Assembly: GCA_934096815.1 (NCBI GenBank)
Contig: CAKOMY010000002.1
Location: 1-64,000 of the forward strand
Source: an uncultured Bacilli bacterium
GTDB lineage: Bacteria > Bacillota_I > Bacilli_A > RF39 > UBA660
Length of the DNA: 64,000 nt
Direction: 5' to 3'
In this document: positions 23,478 to 32,839 of the stretch, one piece after another
Numbering within the stretch: position 1 is the first letter of the stretch
Layout of the letters: every line of letters begins with the position of its first letter
The notes under the pieces: model-generated
The model's input: the letters and a program-made list of their open reading frames with translations, nothing else
Told to the model about the DNA's origin: nothing
The model's database searches: none
Made by a program: the position numbers and the translations under genes

Positions 23478-24449
23478 ATGGGACTATTTAATAAATTTAA
23501 AGAAATATTTAAAAAAGAAGATAAACAAGATATTGAAGCTTTTGATAAAGGATTAGAAAAAACTAGAAATGAATTTGTTTCTAATTTAAGTTTTCTAGGT
23601 CATAAATATACTAAAGTAAATGATGAATATTTTGATGAACTTGAAAGTATTTTAATCAAAGCAGATATTGGTGTTAATACTACTTATAAGTTTTTGGATA
23701 AATTAAAAAAGAGAGTTAAAGAAGAAAAAATAGAAGATGCTGAAGTATTAAGAGAAATAATTATAGATGAATTATTCATGATTTATGTTGATGGCGATAA
23801 TTTAACCGATAAAATTAATATTCAAAAAGAAGGACCAACAGTTATATTAATGGTTGGAGTTAATGGAGTAGGAAAGACAACAACTATTGGAAAAATTGCA
23901 AACAATTATAAAAAACAAGGACATAAAATAATGTTAGTTGGAGCAGATACATTTAGAGCAGGAGCCGTTAAACAATTAGAAGAATGGGCTAAAAGAACTG
24001 GTTCAAGCTTTTGTGGTAAAGAAAATGTTGATCCTTCAAGTGTTATTTATGATGGATTAGAACAAGCCCTAAAAGAAAAATGCGATTTAATAATTATAGA
24101 TACAGCTGGAAGATTACAAAATAAAGTAAATCTAATGAATGAGCTTGAGAAAGTTAATAAAGTTATAGGTAAAATAATTCCGGGAGCTCCTCATGAAACT
24201 TTGTTAGTAATAGATGCAACAACTGGTCAAAATGGTATAAGTCAAGCTGAAAGTTTTAAAGAAATTACAAATATTACAGGGATTGTTTTAACAAAATTAG
24301 ATGGAACAGCTAAAGGTGGTATTGTCCTTGCAATTAAAGAAGAAGTTAAATTACCCGTTAAATTTATTGGCTTAGGTGAAGGAATTGATGACTTAAAATC
24401 ATTTGATATTGAAGAATATATTTATGGGCTTCTAAAGGACTTAATGTAA
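23478..24449 (+). CDS. ftsY: Signal recognition particle receptor FtsY
   Basis: A 323-residue SRP GTPase with a short acidic/basic N-terminal A region, the helical N domain, and the G domain: GVNGVGKTTTIGKIA (P-loop), ADTFRAGAVKQL, DTAGRLQNK and TKLDGTAKGG. It docks ribosome-SRP complexes at the membrane. The GTGAGG ribosome site precedes ATG. Its stop overlaps the start of ylxM by one base. Confidence 0.96.
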   Translation: MGLFNKFKEIFKKEDKQDIEAFDKGLEKTRNEFVSNLSFLGHKYTKVNDEYFDELESILIKADIGVNTTYKFLDKLKKRVKEEKIEDAEVLREIIIDELFMIYVDGDNLTDKINIQKEGPTVILMVGVNGVGKTTTIGKIANNYKKQGHKIMLVGADTFRAGAVKQLEEWAKRTGSSFCGKENVDPSSVIYDGLEQALKEKCDLIIIDTAGRLQNKVNLMNELEKVNKVIGKIIPGAPHETLLVIDATTGQNGISQAESFKEITNITGIVLTKLDGTAKGGIVLAIKEEVKLPVKFIGLGEGIDDLKSFDIEEYIYGLLKDLM

Positions 24450-24730
24450 TGGATGATATTGTATATTATAATGCTTTGTTTGATTATTATGGAGAATTAT
24501 TAACAACAACTCAAATTAATTATTTTAAGGCTTATTATTATGACAATTTAAGTTTAAGTGAAATTTCAAGTGAATATAATGTGTCAAGAAATGCTATTAG
24601 TAAAACTTTAAAAGAAGTAAAAGATAAACTAGATTATTATGAAAATAAATTAAATTTATATAAAAATAAACAAGTAATTATTAATTTATTGCCGGAAAAA
24701 GATATTGATTTGATTATAAATTATATATAA
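24449..24730 (+). CDS. ylxM: YlxM/UPF0122 putative SRP operon regulator
   Basis: A 93-residue protein with a sigma-4-like helix-turn-helix (LSLSEISSEYNVSRNAISKTLKEVKDKL) and the family start YYNALFDYYGELLTTTQ. YlxM binds SRP components in streptococci and is usually encoded with ftsY-ffh. Here ffh does not follow; a terminator and the sigma factor genes do. Confidence 0.9.
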   Translation: MDDIVYYNALFDYYGELLTTTQINYFKAYYYDNLSLSEISSEYNVSRNAISKTLKEVKDKLDYYENKLNLYKNKQVIINLLPEKDIDLIINYI

Positions 24731-24758
24731 AGGTTATATTTAAAATATAAGCTTTTTT
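24729..24758 (+). terminator. Terminator after ylxM
   Basis: TTATAT (24734-24739) pairs with ATATAA (24745-24750), flanked by AA-G/C-TT pairs, with a T7 run. Confidence 0.55.
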
Positions 24759-24783
24759 TATGCTTTGATTAGCGAACATTAAT

Positions 24784-24812
24784 TTGACTTATAGTAAGAT
24801 AAATGTTATAAT
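24784..24812 (+). promoter_or_regulatory. Promoter of the tandem sigma factor genes
   Basis: TTGACT (24784-24789), 17 bases, TATAAT (24807-24812): a near-consensus vegetative promoter. Confidence 0.85.
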
Positions 24813-24835
24813 ACGACTTAATTAATGGGGGATTT

Positions 24836-26785
24836 ATGAAATATCAAAATAAAAATAATCAAATTTTTATTAAATTAAAGTCTAAATTAAGTAGATATTA
24901 TGATGAAATTCGTTTAATACCAATGAGTAAGGAATATTATTTCGATTATGTAACTGAATTGATTAGTAGATGTAGTTGTGAAAATGAAGAAGAAGTATTT
25001 AATTTGATAAAAGATCAAACTATAGAGTTAATTTTAAATAGTGATAATTGTTTTGAATTTATAAATGGATATATTAATGATAATTTTTCTATAAATAGTG
25101 ATATTTTAGATTTTTTTAACAAGTTAAATAATTTATTGTTGAAATGTAAAAAATTAATAGATTTGGATTTTTATATTGAATTACTAAATAAAAATAAGTT
25201 ATTGTATTCTATAACTGAATTATATTTTAAGAAGCGTGAGGAACAAATTATTGGAAGTAATCTTTGGGATTTATTAGATTGTTATGTATTAGTTTATTGT
25301 TTACAAGCATATTTAATAATAAATAATATTGAACTTAAGGAAGAAATAATTGATTTTGATTACGAATTTGATTATGATTATAAAACTGATTCTTTAACGC
25401 AATATTTAAATGAAATAAAACAATATAAAGTTTTAGATGCTCATGAAGAAAGAAAAATTATTATTGCTACTCAATGTGGTAATATAGAAGCACGTGATTT
25501 ATTTATAAAATGTAATTTAAGATTAGTAGCAAGTATAGTTCTTAAAAATTATAATAATAAAGGTATATCAATTTTGGATTTAATTCAAGAAGGAAATATT
25601 GGCATGATGCGAGCACTTGATAAATTTAATGTTAATGCTGGATATAAATTTTCAACTTATGCTTATCCATGGATTAAACAATATATTGAAAGATATATTG
25701 AAAGAAATGGAAGAAATATAAGAATTTCAAGTAATTTTATATTAAAAATCAATAAATATAAGACTGTATATAGTGAATTAGAAATTAAATTAGGTAGAAA
25801 ACCTACTAGAAAAGAAATAAGTGTCTTTGCTGGTTTATCAGAAAGTGATATAGAATTAATTGAAAAAAATTTAAGTGATGTTCTTAGTTTGGATGCGAAA
25901 TGTGATAATAATGAAGATTTTAAAATATCTGATTCAATAGTAGATCCTAGTCCATTATTTGAAGAAGAATATATAGAACAAGAACAAATTAAAATTTTAA
26001 TGGACAGTTTTTCGAAAGCTAAATTATCTGATAGAGAAGTTGAAATATTAAAATGTAGAAATGGCTTTTATGGCAATATTATGTCTTATGAAAAAATTGG
26101 AAAAAAATATAATATTAGTAAAGAAAGAGTAAGAAAAATTGAAATTGCTACAGTTAAAAAGATAAAAGAATATTTAGAAAAAACTGGAGTTCTTTCAGAA
26201 AAAATAAATGTTGATAATATAAATTCAAAACTTATATATGACTATTTTAAAGATTATTCTAGGGAACAGATAAATTATGCAATAAAATTTTTGAACGAAG
26301 GATATAAAAAGTTAATTTATCTTCATTTAGGAAAAAATTTAAATAAATTATATGCTTCAAGGTTAAATAGTGAACAAATAAAAATGTTTGATGATTATGT
26401 TTTGATAAGAATTTTTAATATTTTATTAATGATATTTGGAGATAGAAATAGTGATTATAAAAAAGAATTGAATAAAAAAACGTTTGATATAATGCTGTGT
26501 TTATTAGAAATGTATCCTTTTACAATAATAAAAGAAAATATATCTTTAGATGTGTTGATCACGGGGTTATTAAAATTAGGGTATGTTAATGGAGATACTT
26601 ACAGTGATGAAGTAATTGCTAAATTTTTTAATACATCTGTAGAAAATATTACCAAATATTTTAGGGATTTTTTAAGGCTTACTAAAAGTGATCCTTATAT
26701 TAATAGTATAGTAAAAGAAAAAGAATTTTATTTAAAGTTAGCAAACCTAACATATATGGCTAAGATTAATAAAAAGATAAAGTAG
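24836..26785 (+). CDS. Sigma-70 family factor with long N- and C-terminal extensions (first of pair)
   Basis: A 649-residue protein. Residues ~1-190 are a helical region I do not recognise. Region 1.2-2 begins at SLTQYLNEIKQYKVL; region 2 has NLRLVASIV, DLIQEGNIGMMRALDKF and KFSTYAYPWIKQYI. Region 3 follows, and region 4.2 is SYEKIGKKYNISKERVRKIE near residue 425. About 200 further residues come after region 4, whereas normal sigma factors end there. The final part contains another helix-turn-helix-like stretch (SDEVIAKFFNTSVENITKYF). A strong promoter precedes it and a paralogue follows after 8 bases. It is probably an alternative sigma factor. Confidence 0.85.
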   Translation: MKYQNKNNQIFIKLKSKLSRYYDEIRLIPMSKEYYFDYVTELISRCSCENEEEVFNLIKDQTIELILNSDNCFEFINGYINDNFSINSDILDFFNKLNNLLLKCKKLIDLDFYIELLNKNKLLYSITELYFKKREEQIIGSNLWDLLDCYVLVYCLQAYLIINNIELKEEIIDFDYEFDYDYKTDSLTQYLNEIKQYKVLDAHEERKIIIATQCGNIEARDLFIKCNLRLVASIVLKNYNNKGISILDLIQEGNIGMMRALDKFNVNAGYKFSTYAYPWIKQYIERYIERNGRNIRISSNFILKINKYKTVYSELEIKLGRKPTRKEISVFAGLSESDIELIEKNLSDVLSLDAKCDNNEDFKISDSIVDPSPLFEEEYIEQEQIKILMDSFSKAKLSDREVEILKCRNGFYGNIMSYEKIGKKYNISKERVRKIEIATVKKIKEYLEKTGVLSEKINVDNINSKLIYDYFKDYSREQINYAIKFLNEGYKKLIYLHLGKNLNKLYASRLNSEQIKMFDDYVLIRIFNILLMIFGDRNSDYKKELNKKTFDIMLCLLEMYPFTIIKENISLDVLITGLLKLGYVNGDTYSDEVIAKFFNTSVENITKYFRDFLRLTKSDPYINSIVKEKEFYLKLANLTYMAKINKKIK

Positions 26786-26793
26786 GTGTTAGT

Positions 26794-28743
26794 ATGAATA
26801 ATGATAATATATATGAAATTATAATAGAATGGTTAGAATCTTTATATAGTGAGATACCATATATTTCGAAAAATTTATCCGATTATTTGGAATATGTGAA
26901 AGAAAAATTAAAAGATGAAAAATTAAATATTGATAGTTTAAAAATTGAATTAAAAGATAAGATTATAATAGATATATTAAAAGGATATAACTATTTAGAG
27001 TTTTTGAATTTTTATATAAATCATAATTTTAAGGAAACTAATAAAATAGAAGAAATAATAGATTATTTTTATGAATTAAACAGGTTAATAGAAGATTCTG
27101 GAAGAATAATGTTAATGGATGATTATTTTTATTTATTAAAAAATAATAAAATTCTATTAAAATTACTTGAAGTTGTATATAATAGGTACGATAAATTTAT
27201 AAAAAATAATAGATTTTCGGAGGTTAATAGTAATTCTTTATTAAAAGCAATTATGCAGGCTTATTGTGATTTAAATAATATTGAAATAGAAGATAGATTT
27301 GATAAATTAGAAGATTATTATAGTGATGATAGTTTAGCACAGTATATTTTTGAAATTAGAAGATATCCATTGTTAAATAAAGAAGAAGAAAGAATGTTAA
27401 TTCTTGAAATAAATAAGGGTAATCAAGATGCTAAAGATTTCTTTATAAAATGTAATTTAAGATTAGTTGTATCTGTGGTAATGAGAGAATTTTATAGTTG
27501 TTCAATATCTAAATTAGATTTAATTCAAGAAGGAAATTTAGGATTAATGAGAGCTGTTGAAAAATATAATATTTTAAGTGAGAATAAGTTTTCTAGTTAT
27601 GCTTACTATTGGATTGAATCCTTTATAACTAGGGCTATAAATAATCAATGTCGTACTATTCGCGTTTCTGTTGATTTTCATTATAAAATAAATAAGTATA
27701 AAAAGATTTATGAATTATTATTCAACAAATATGGTAGAATTCCAACAATGCAAGAAATGATAGAAGCAACAGGAATGAATGAGGAAACTATAAATCTTAT
27801 TCGAAGTAATCTTATTGGTGTAGTAAGTTATGATTTAGAAGTTACCAATGATACTACAGATAAAATATTAGATTTTGTAGAAGATTCAGATGCGAATATT
27901 GAAGCAAATTTTCTAATAAAACAGAAGAAAGAAATTTTTAGACAATTGTTTAAGAGTAATTATTTAAGCGAAAGAGAAAAGAAAATTTTAATTGATAGGT
28001 TTGGTTTTAATGGAGATATTAAATCTCTTGAAGAAATTGGTGCTGAAATGAAAATAACTAGAGAAAGAGTAAGACAACTTGAGGAAAAAGCAAAAAGAAA
28101 AGCATTTAATTTTATCAAAAAACATTATAGAAAAATAATTGAAGTACCAAATGAATATCAAAATGGTTTAGATAAAAACTCTGATTTGGTTCAAAAACCA
28201 TTATATTCTTCATTACCATATCCTTTTGAACAAGTTGATAATGTAATATCATTATTGGATAAAAAAGAGCGTGATTATGTAGAATTAAAATATGGAACGG
28301 ACTTAAGTAAAGCTTATGAATCTAAATTATCAAAATATGAGACTAAACGTTTTTATAAATTAGTTTTACCAAAAATAAAATTACTTCTAGAACAATTAAA
28401 TGAAAGTCAACCTGTTTCTGAATTTGATACAATTCAAAGTGATACATGTAATAGACTTTTGAAGTTAATTAGACTGGATTCAATTAATGAATTAATAAAT
28501 TTATATTCATATAACACTATTGTTATTGGTTTTCTTAAAACTGGTTATGTTGATTTAATTAAATATAATAATTTAGTAATTGCTAATTTTCTTAATATTA
28601 GTGAAGAAAATGTGATAAATGATTTTGAAAAGTTTCAAGGATTATCAAATAATGATGAGAAATTAATAGATATTTTATCTAAACGAACTAAATATATTAA
28701 TTTAATTTCAAAAAAAGAAACTACTGAAAAGTTGTCAAAGTAG
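26794..28743 (+). CDS. Sigma-70 family factor with long N- and C-terminal extensions (second of pair)
   Basis: A 649-residue protein, the same length and domain order as the preceding gene but clearly diverged. Region 2 shows NLRLVVSVVM, DLIQEGNLGLMRAVEKY and KFSSYAYYWIESFI. Region 4 shows SLEEIGAEMKITRERVRQLEEKAK, closer to RpoD than the first copy (RERVRQLE versus KERVRKIE). The C-terminal ~190 residues include LDKKERDYVELKYGTDL and NLVIANFLNISEENVINDF, matching the extension of the first copy. The GTAGGTG ribosome site precedes ATG. The two are surely cotranscribed. The DNA-contacting helices differ, so they may read different promoters. Confidence 0.85.
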   Translation: MNNDNIYEIIIEWLESLYSEIPYISKNLSDYLEYVKEKLKDEKLNIDSLKIELKDKIIIDILKGYNYLEFLNFYINHNFKETNKIEEIIDYFYELNRLIEDSGRIMLMDDYFYLLKNNKILLKLLEVVYNRYDKFIKNNRFSEVNSNSLLKAIMQAYCDLNNIEIEDRFDKLEDYYSDDSLAQYIFEIRRYPLLNKEEERMLILEINKGNQDAKDFFIKCNLRLVVSVVMREFYSCSISKLDLIQEGNLGLMRAVEKYNILSENKFSSYAYYWIESFITRAINNQCRTIRVSVDFHYKINKYKKIYELLFNKYGRIPTMQEMIEATGMNEETINLIRSNLIGVVSYDLEVTNDTTDKILDFVEDSDANIEANFLIKQKKEIFRQLFKSNYLSEREKKILIDRFGFNGDIKSLEEIGAEMKITRERVRQLEEKAKRKAFNFIKKHYRKIIEVPNEYQNGLDKNSDLVQKPLYSSLPYPFEQVDNVISLLDKKERDYVELKYGTDLSKAYESKLSKYETKRFYKLVLPKIKLLLEQLNESQPVSEFDTIQSDTCNRLLKLIRLDSINELINLYSYNTIVIGFLKTGYVDLIKYNNLVIANFLNISEENVINDFEKFQGLSNNDEKLIDILSKRTKYINLISKKETTEKLSK

Positions 28744-28755
28744 TTTCTTTTTATT
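28711..28755. terminator. Bidirectional terminator between sigma gene and deoD
   Basis: AAAGAAACTACT (28714-28725) pairs with AGTAGTTTCTTT (28739-28750), a perfect 12-bp stem with A-run before and T-run after. It can stop transcription from both convergent genes. Confidence 0.85.
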
Positions 28756-29470
28756 TGATTATTGATTCTAGTGCTAAGATAATCATTTTGTTAAGATTTA
28801 ATTGTCTTTCTTCAGCTGAATAATCTTTTCCTTTTTCAAATGGACTATCAGTTATTGTTACTAAACAAGTTGCTTCTTTATCGAGATAGTCTGCGATACT
28901 ATATAAACCAAATGATTCCATTTCACTAGCAAGTAATTTAATATTTTTAGGAATTTGTTTATTTAAATGAGGTGTAGGAATATATGGTTCAAATATTTCG
29001 GAAGTATATAATCCACCTTTTTTTAATTCAATATTAAGACTTTTAGCCTTACTTTCAATAATTTGATTTAAATTATTAGTAGATGATATTTTTTTTGCTT
29101 TACTCTTACACATAGCATATCTTATATTTGAAAAAGAAAATGAATATGTGCCAAGAACAATATCACCAACTGAAATATTTGGGTTAAATGCTCCAGCTGA
29201 ACCAATTCTAATAATTTTTTTAACATTATAGATTTGATATAATTCATAAGCATATATGCAGCAACTGGCACATCCCATACCAGAACCTATGACCGTTATT
29301 CTTTTTCCTTTATAAAATCCGGTATATCCTAACATATTTCTTATTGTGTTAATTAAAACTGGCTTTTCTAAATAATGTTCAGCAATATATTTTGCTCTTA
29401 ATGGGTCTCCTGGAAATAATACTCTAGGAGCTATATTTTTTTTATCAGTTACAATGTGAACTGGATTCAC
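28751..29470 (-). CDS. deoD: Purine-nucleoside phosphorylase
   Basis: A 239-residue hexameric-type phosphorylase that splits purine (deoxy)nucleosides with phosphate. Motifs: NPVHI at the start, LFPGDPLRAKYIAEHYLEKP, GMGCASCCIYAYEL, IRIGSAGAFNPNI and SEMESFGLYSIADYL. The catalytic Asp is in TITDSPFEKG. A GTG at 29470 is chosen over TTG at 29479 because DeoD proteins normally begin close to the VHI block. A minus-strand extended -10 (TGCTATAAT, 29495-29503 region) lies upstream. Confidence 0.9.
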   Translation of the reverse strand: MNPVHIVTDKKNIAPRVLFPGDPLRAKYIAEHYLEKPVLINTIRNMLGYTGFYKGKRITVIGSGMGCASCCIYAYELYQIYNVKKIIRIGSAGAFNPNISVGDIVLGTYSFSFSNIRYAMCKSKAKKISSTNNLNQIIESKAKSLNIELKKGGLYTSEIFEPYIPTPHLNKQIPKNIKLLASEMESFGLYSIADYLDKEATCLVTITDSPFEKGKDYSAEERQLNLNKMIILALESIIK

Positions 29471-29551
29471 TTTTATCAACCTACCTTCTATCTTATTATA
29501 GCATGATATTCACGTTTTTAGTAAATAAAGTATCAAAATAAATTAATTCTG

Positions 29552-29580
29552 TTTATAAATTGATATTATTTAGTTATAAT
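29552..29580 (+). promoter_or_regulatory. Promoter of the M16 pair
   Basis: TTTATA (29552-29557), 17 bases, TATAAT (29575-29580). Confidence 0.5.
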
Positions 29581-29599
29581 AATATTGGAGTGGTTAATA

Positions 29600-30862
29600 A
29601 TGCTTATAAATAGTAAAAATTATGGCAGTTACAATTTACATACAATTAAAACAGATAGATTTAAAACTTGTCATGTTGAAGTTGTATTTAGAAATAATGT
29701 AAATGTAGAAGAACTAACAATTAGAAATGTTTTATTTGATACATTGTTAGAAGGTAGTAAAAATTATGAAACTAATAGATTATTAAATTTAAAATTAGAA
29801 GATTTATATAATGCTTCAGTATATTCCGTAACTAGTAAAGTTGGTAATATGATTTTAACTAGTTTTTGTATTGATTTTTTAGCACCTAAATATAGTGAAG
29901 ATAAAATAATAGATGAAGCCTTAAAGTTGTTATTTGAATTAATATTTAATCCTTTAGTTATTAATAATGAATTTGATAAATCTAAAGTTGATTATGTTAA
30001 AATTAAACTTGAATCAGAGTTGAAATCAATAGTGGAAAATCCTAGGAAGATAGCAATAATAGATGCTTTAAAAACTTTAGGTGAAACTCCAACAAGTTAT
30101 GAGACGAATGGTAGAGTAGAAGATTTATCTAAAGTTAATCAGAGTAATCTTTATGAATATTATGAAAAAGTTTTAAAAAGTGATTACATAGATATATATG
30201 TTATAGGTAATTTAGATCCTGATAAAGTTGATAAAATAGTAAAAAAATATCAACAATTTGATATAATTAAAACTCATGATGTAGATGTATATGTTAAAAA
30301 TGAGAAAAGAAAATTAATTAAAGAAAATAAAACCACTAACTATTTTCAAACTAATTTAGTTTTTCTACTTAATTTATATAATTTAACAGATTTTGAAAAA
30401 AAATATATTGCTAATCTTTATAATATTATATTGGGTGGAGGATCACTCCAAACTAAGCTATCTAAAAAATTAAGAATAGATAATTCTCTTTGCTATAATG
30501 TACAATCTTCTTATTTAAAGTATGATAATATGATTTTAATATCAACAGGAGTAGATGTTAATGGAGAAACAAAAGCTATTAAATTAATTAAAGATGCTAT
30601 TAATGAGATGAAGACAAATATTACTGATGAAGAATTATCAGAGGCTAAAGAACTTATTTTAACAAGTTTAAAAATGACAGAAGATTCTCCTAGTAGGATT
30701 ATTGATAATTTACTTTATCGTGATTTGGGACTTATTGATGATTTAGAAGAGCGATTAATAAATTTTAAAAAGGTAACAAAAGAAGATATTTATAATTTAG
30801 CAAATAAAATAAGTATATGTACAATATATTCTTTAAGAGGGAGTCTAAATGAAGAAAATTAA
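29600..30862 (+). CDS. M16-family peptidase-like protein without zinc site (YmfF-like)
   Basis: A 420-residue protein with M16 (insulinase) topology. It lacks HxxEH: at the equivalent place it reads LFDTLLEGSKN. The C-terminal half shows the LGGGSLQTKLSKKLR and ENLCYNV-like block (DNSLCYNVQSSY) typical of the non-catalytic subunit. Such proteins pair with a catalytic partner to form the proteolytic chamber, as in the B. subtilis YmfF/YmfH pair. ATG 29600 is chosen over TTG 29585, with GGAGTGG upstream. It overlaps the next gene by 14 bases. Confidence 0.82.
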   Translation: MLINSKNYGSYNLHTIKTDRFKTCHVEVVFRNNVNVEELTIRNVLFDTLLEGSKNYETNRLLNLKLEDLYNASVYSVTSKVGNMILTSFCIDFLAPKYSEDKIIDEALKLLFELIFNPLVINNEFDKSKVDYVKIKLESELKSIVENPRKIAIIDALKTLGETPTSYETNGRVEDLSKVNQSNLYEYYEKVLKSDYIDIYVIGNLDPDKVDKIVKKYQQFDIIKTHDVDVYVKNEKRKLIKENKTTNYFQTNLVFLLNLYNLTDFEKKYIANLYNIILGGGSLQTKLSKKLRIDNSLCYNVQSSYLKYDNMILISTGVDVNGETKAIKLIKDAINEMKTNITDEELSEAKELILTSLKMTEDSPSRIIDNLLYRDLGLIDDLEERLINFKKVTKEDIYNLANKISICTIYSLRGSLNEEN

Positions 30863-32126
30863 ATTAGATAATACAGATGAATCTTTATATTATGATAAGT
30901 TAGATTGTGGTTTAGAAATTTATATGGTTCCTAATAATAATATAAATAAATTTTATTTAACATTAAATACTAAATTTGGTTCAATAAATACTAAATTCAA
31001 ATATGATAGTAAAGAATATGATATGCCTAAAGGTATAGCTCATTATTTAGAACATTTATCGTTTAATATGGAAGATGAATCTGTGTTTGATCATTATGGT
31101 AAGATTGGTTCATCTATTAATGCTTTTACAACTTATGATTTAACAAGTTATAATGTAATGAGTAATAATAGATTTAAGGAAAATTTAGAGTATTTACTTG
31201 AGTATGTTTATACTCCTTATTTTACTAAAGAATTATTTCAAAGTGAAAAAGGGGTTATAGAAGAAGAAGTCAAAATGTATAAAGATGATCCAGGTATGAC
31301 TATTGTTAATGGTACTTTAAAAAATTTATTTGTAAATGATGAACGTAAGTATTTGGTTGGTGGTACTGTTAAAGATGTTAAAAGTATTAAATTAGAAGAT
31401 GTTATCACTTGTTATAATGCTTATTATAATCCTGAAAATATGTTTTTAGTTGTAACGGGTAATTTTAATGTTAATGAAGCTTTAGCGATTGTATCGGAAA
31501 AAATGAAAATATTAAATTTAAATAAAGATTTTAATGTTAAAAGTATTTATCCGAAAGAACCGGAAAAAGTTTATAAAAATGAAGAAACAATTAAAATGAA
31601 TATTGATAAACCAAAAATTTCTATTGGAATTAAAATACCCAAAAATAATTTTAGAAATTTTAAGTTGGATAATTATGTGTTAAAGATATATTTGTCTAGT
31701 ATTTTATATGCTAATTTTGGTGCAACATCTTTAATATTAGAAGAATTACAAAAAGGAAATATTGCTGATGATCTAGATTTTTCTATAATTGAATCTAATG
31801 ATTATTATATAATATTGTTTATAAGTTCAACATTTTATCCAGAATATTTTAAGGATAGAATTATTGACAAGTTTAATTCTTTAGAAGTAAGCAATGATGA
31901 TTTACAAAGAATTATTAAAGTTAATATTAGTAATTATACATTATTGTTTGATTCAGCAGTAGCTGTTAATAATTATATAATTGATGAAGTAATGGATAGT
32001 GGAAAGGTTAATTCTGATTTTGTGAATATAATTAGATCACTTGATATCGATACTTGTAATAAAATTTTAAATAAGTTAAAATCTTATGATTATGCAATTT
32101 GTAAATTAATGCCAAATGATAAATGA
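30849..32126 (+). CDS. M16-family zinc peptidase (YmfH-like)
   Basis: A 425-residue protein with the intact inverted zinc motif HYLEH (residues ~62-66, in KGIAHYLEHLSF) and a downstream EEEVKMYKDDPG block supplying the third ligand Glu. It is the catalytic partner of the preceding protein. Substrates in Firmicutes are unknown or linked to peptide processing and competence/motility phenotypes. The start lies within the end of the partner gene, indicating coupled translation. Confidence 0.88.
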   Translation: MKKIKLDNTDESLYYDKLDCGLEIYMVPNNNINKFYLTLNTKFGSINTKFKYDSKEYDMPKGIAHYLEHLSFNMEDESVFDHYGKIGSSINAFTTYDLTSYNVMSNNRFKENLEYLLEYVYTPYFTKELFQSEKGVIEEEVKMYKDDPGMTIVNGTLKNLFVNDERKYLVGGTVKDVKSIKLEDVITCYNAYYNPENMFLVVTGNFNVNEALAIVSEKMKILNLNKDFNVKSIYPKEPEKVYKNEETIKMNIDKPKISIGIKIPKNNFRNFKLDNYVLKIYLSSILYANFGATSLILEELQKGNIADDLDFSIIESNDYYIILFISSTFYPEYFKDRIIDKFNSLEVSNDDLQRIIKVNISNYTLLFDSAVAVNNYIIDEVMDSGKVNSDFVNIIRSLDIDTCNKILNKLKSYDYAICKLMPNDK

Positions 32127-32131
32127 TGAAT

Positions 32132-32155
32132 AGCGAACATAATGTTTGCTTTTTT
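32132..32155 (+). terminator. Terminator after the M16 pair
   Basis: AGCGAACAT (32132-32140) pairs with ATGTTTGCT (32142-32150) apart from the bases needed for a loop, followed by T. Confidence 0.7.
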
Positions 32156-32174
32156 AATATATATATGCTATAAT
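32146..32174 (+). promoter_or_regulatory. Promoter of the 32203 gene
   Basis: TTGCTT (32146-32151), 17 bases, TATAAT (32169-32174) with extended TGC; the -35 overlaps the upstream terminator. Confidence 0.6.
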
Positions 32175-32202
32175 ATAGACATATTTAAGGGGAAAAATTA
32201 AA

Positions 32203-32694
32203 ATGGAAAATATGATTATAGCATTTGATTATGTTGGAACGGATAACAATATACATACTGAGGTATATAGACATTATAAAGAAGAACCATTTATAGTTAG
32301 TCCAAGTGTAGAGTTTGCATATATTCCAGCAAAAAGAATATTACAAAGAAATTTAGCATCAATTGTATCATTTAATGTTTATTATTTTGATAATGAAGGG
32401 AAATATATTAAAGAATCTTATTATATTTGTAGTAAAAAAAATAAATATAAAAAATTTTTAAATAAAAATTATGAAAATGAAAAAGAAAAATTAGAACAAT
32501 TGAAATTGAAAATATCTTTATTAAATATTCTTAGTAGAATTAATAAACATGCAAATGATATTAATGTTTCGTTAAATGAGACAGTCGGAGAATTTATGAA
32601 CCATTCTCATCTTTGCAAATCAAGAAGTGAATTACTTACTAAATTGGATGAGTGGATATCACTACAAGAAGAAAGTAAAATTAAAAGAAAATAA
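32203..32694 (+). CDS. Hypothetical protein
   Basis: A 163-residue soluble protein. The first 75 residues look like a small beta-rich domain (IIAFDYVGTDNN, PFIVSPSVEFAYIPAKRIL, SFNVYYFDNEGKYIKESYYI), and the rest is helical with a lysine-rich coiled-coil stretch. No family is recognised. It has its own promoter and terminator. It ends just before the surface protein cluster. Confidence 0.6.
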   Translation: MENMIIAFDYVGTDNNIHTEVYRHYKEEPFIVSPSVEFAYIPAKRILQRNLASIVSFNVYYFDNEGKYIKESYYICSKKNKYKKFLNKNYENEKEKLEQLKLKISLLNILSRINKHANDINVSLNETVGEFMNHSHLCKSRSELLTKLDEWISLQEESKIKRK

Positions 32695-32702
32695 TTTAAT
32701 TA

Positions 32703-32736
32703 CCGGCAGGGAAATCAAAACCCACCGGAATTTTTT
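32703..32736 (+). terminator. Terminator after the 32203 gene
   Basis: CCGG and GGG (32703-32711) pair with CCC and CCGG (32721-32728) across a small internal loop, followed by AATTTTTT. Confidence 0.75.
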
Positions 32737-32786
32737 AATATAAATTATCATATATATTATAAATTACAAATAGAACAAAAATTCGC

Positions 32787-32814
32787 TTGACGGGGGGGCT
32801 TTTAAAGGTATAAT
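32787..32814 (+). promoter_or_regulatory. G7-tract promoter of the 32840 surface gene
   Basis: TTGACG (32787-32792), 16 bases, TATAAT (32809-32814), with seven G at 32792-32798. The ~30 bases upstream are nearly identical to those before 34391. Confidence 0.85.
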
Positions 32815-32839
32815 TTCACTATGGAATATGGTGATTTAT

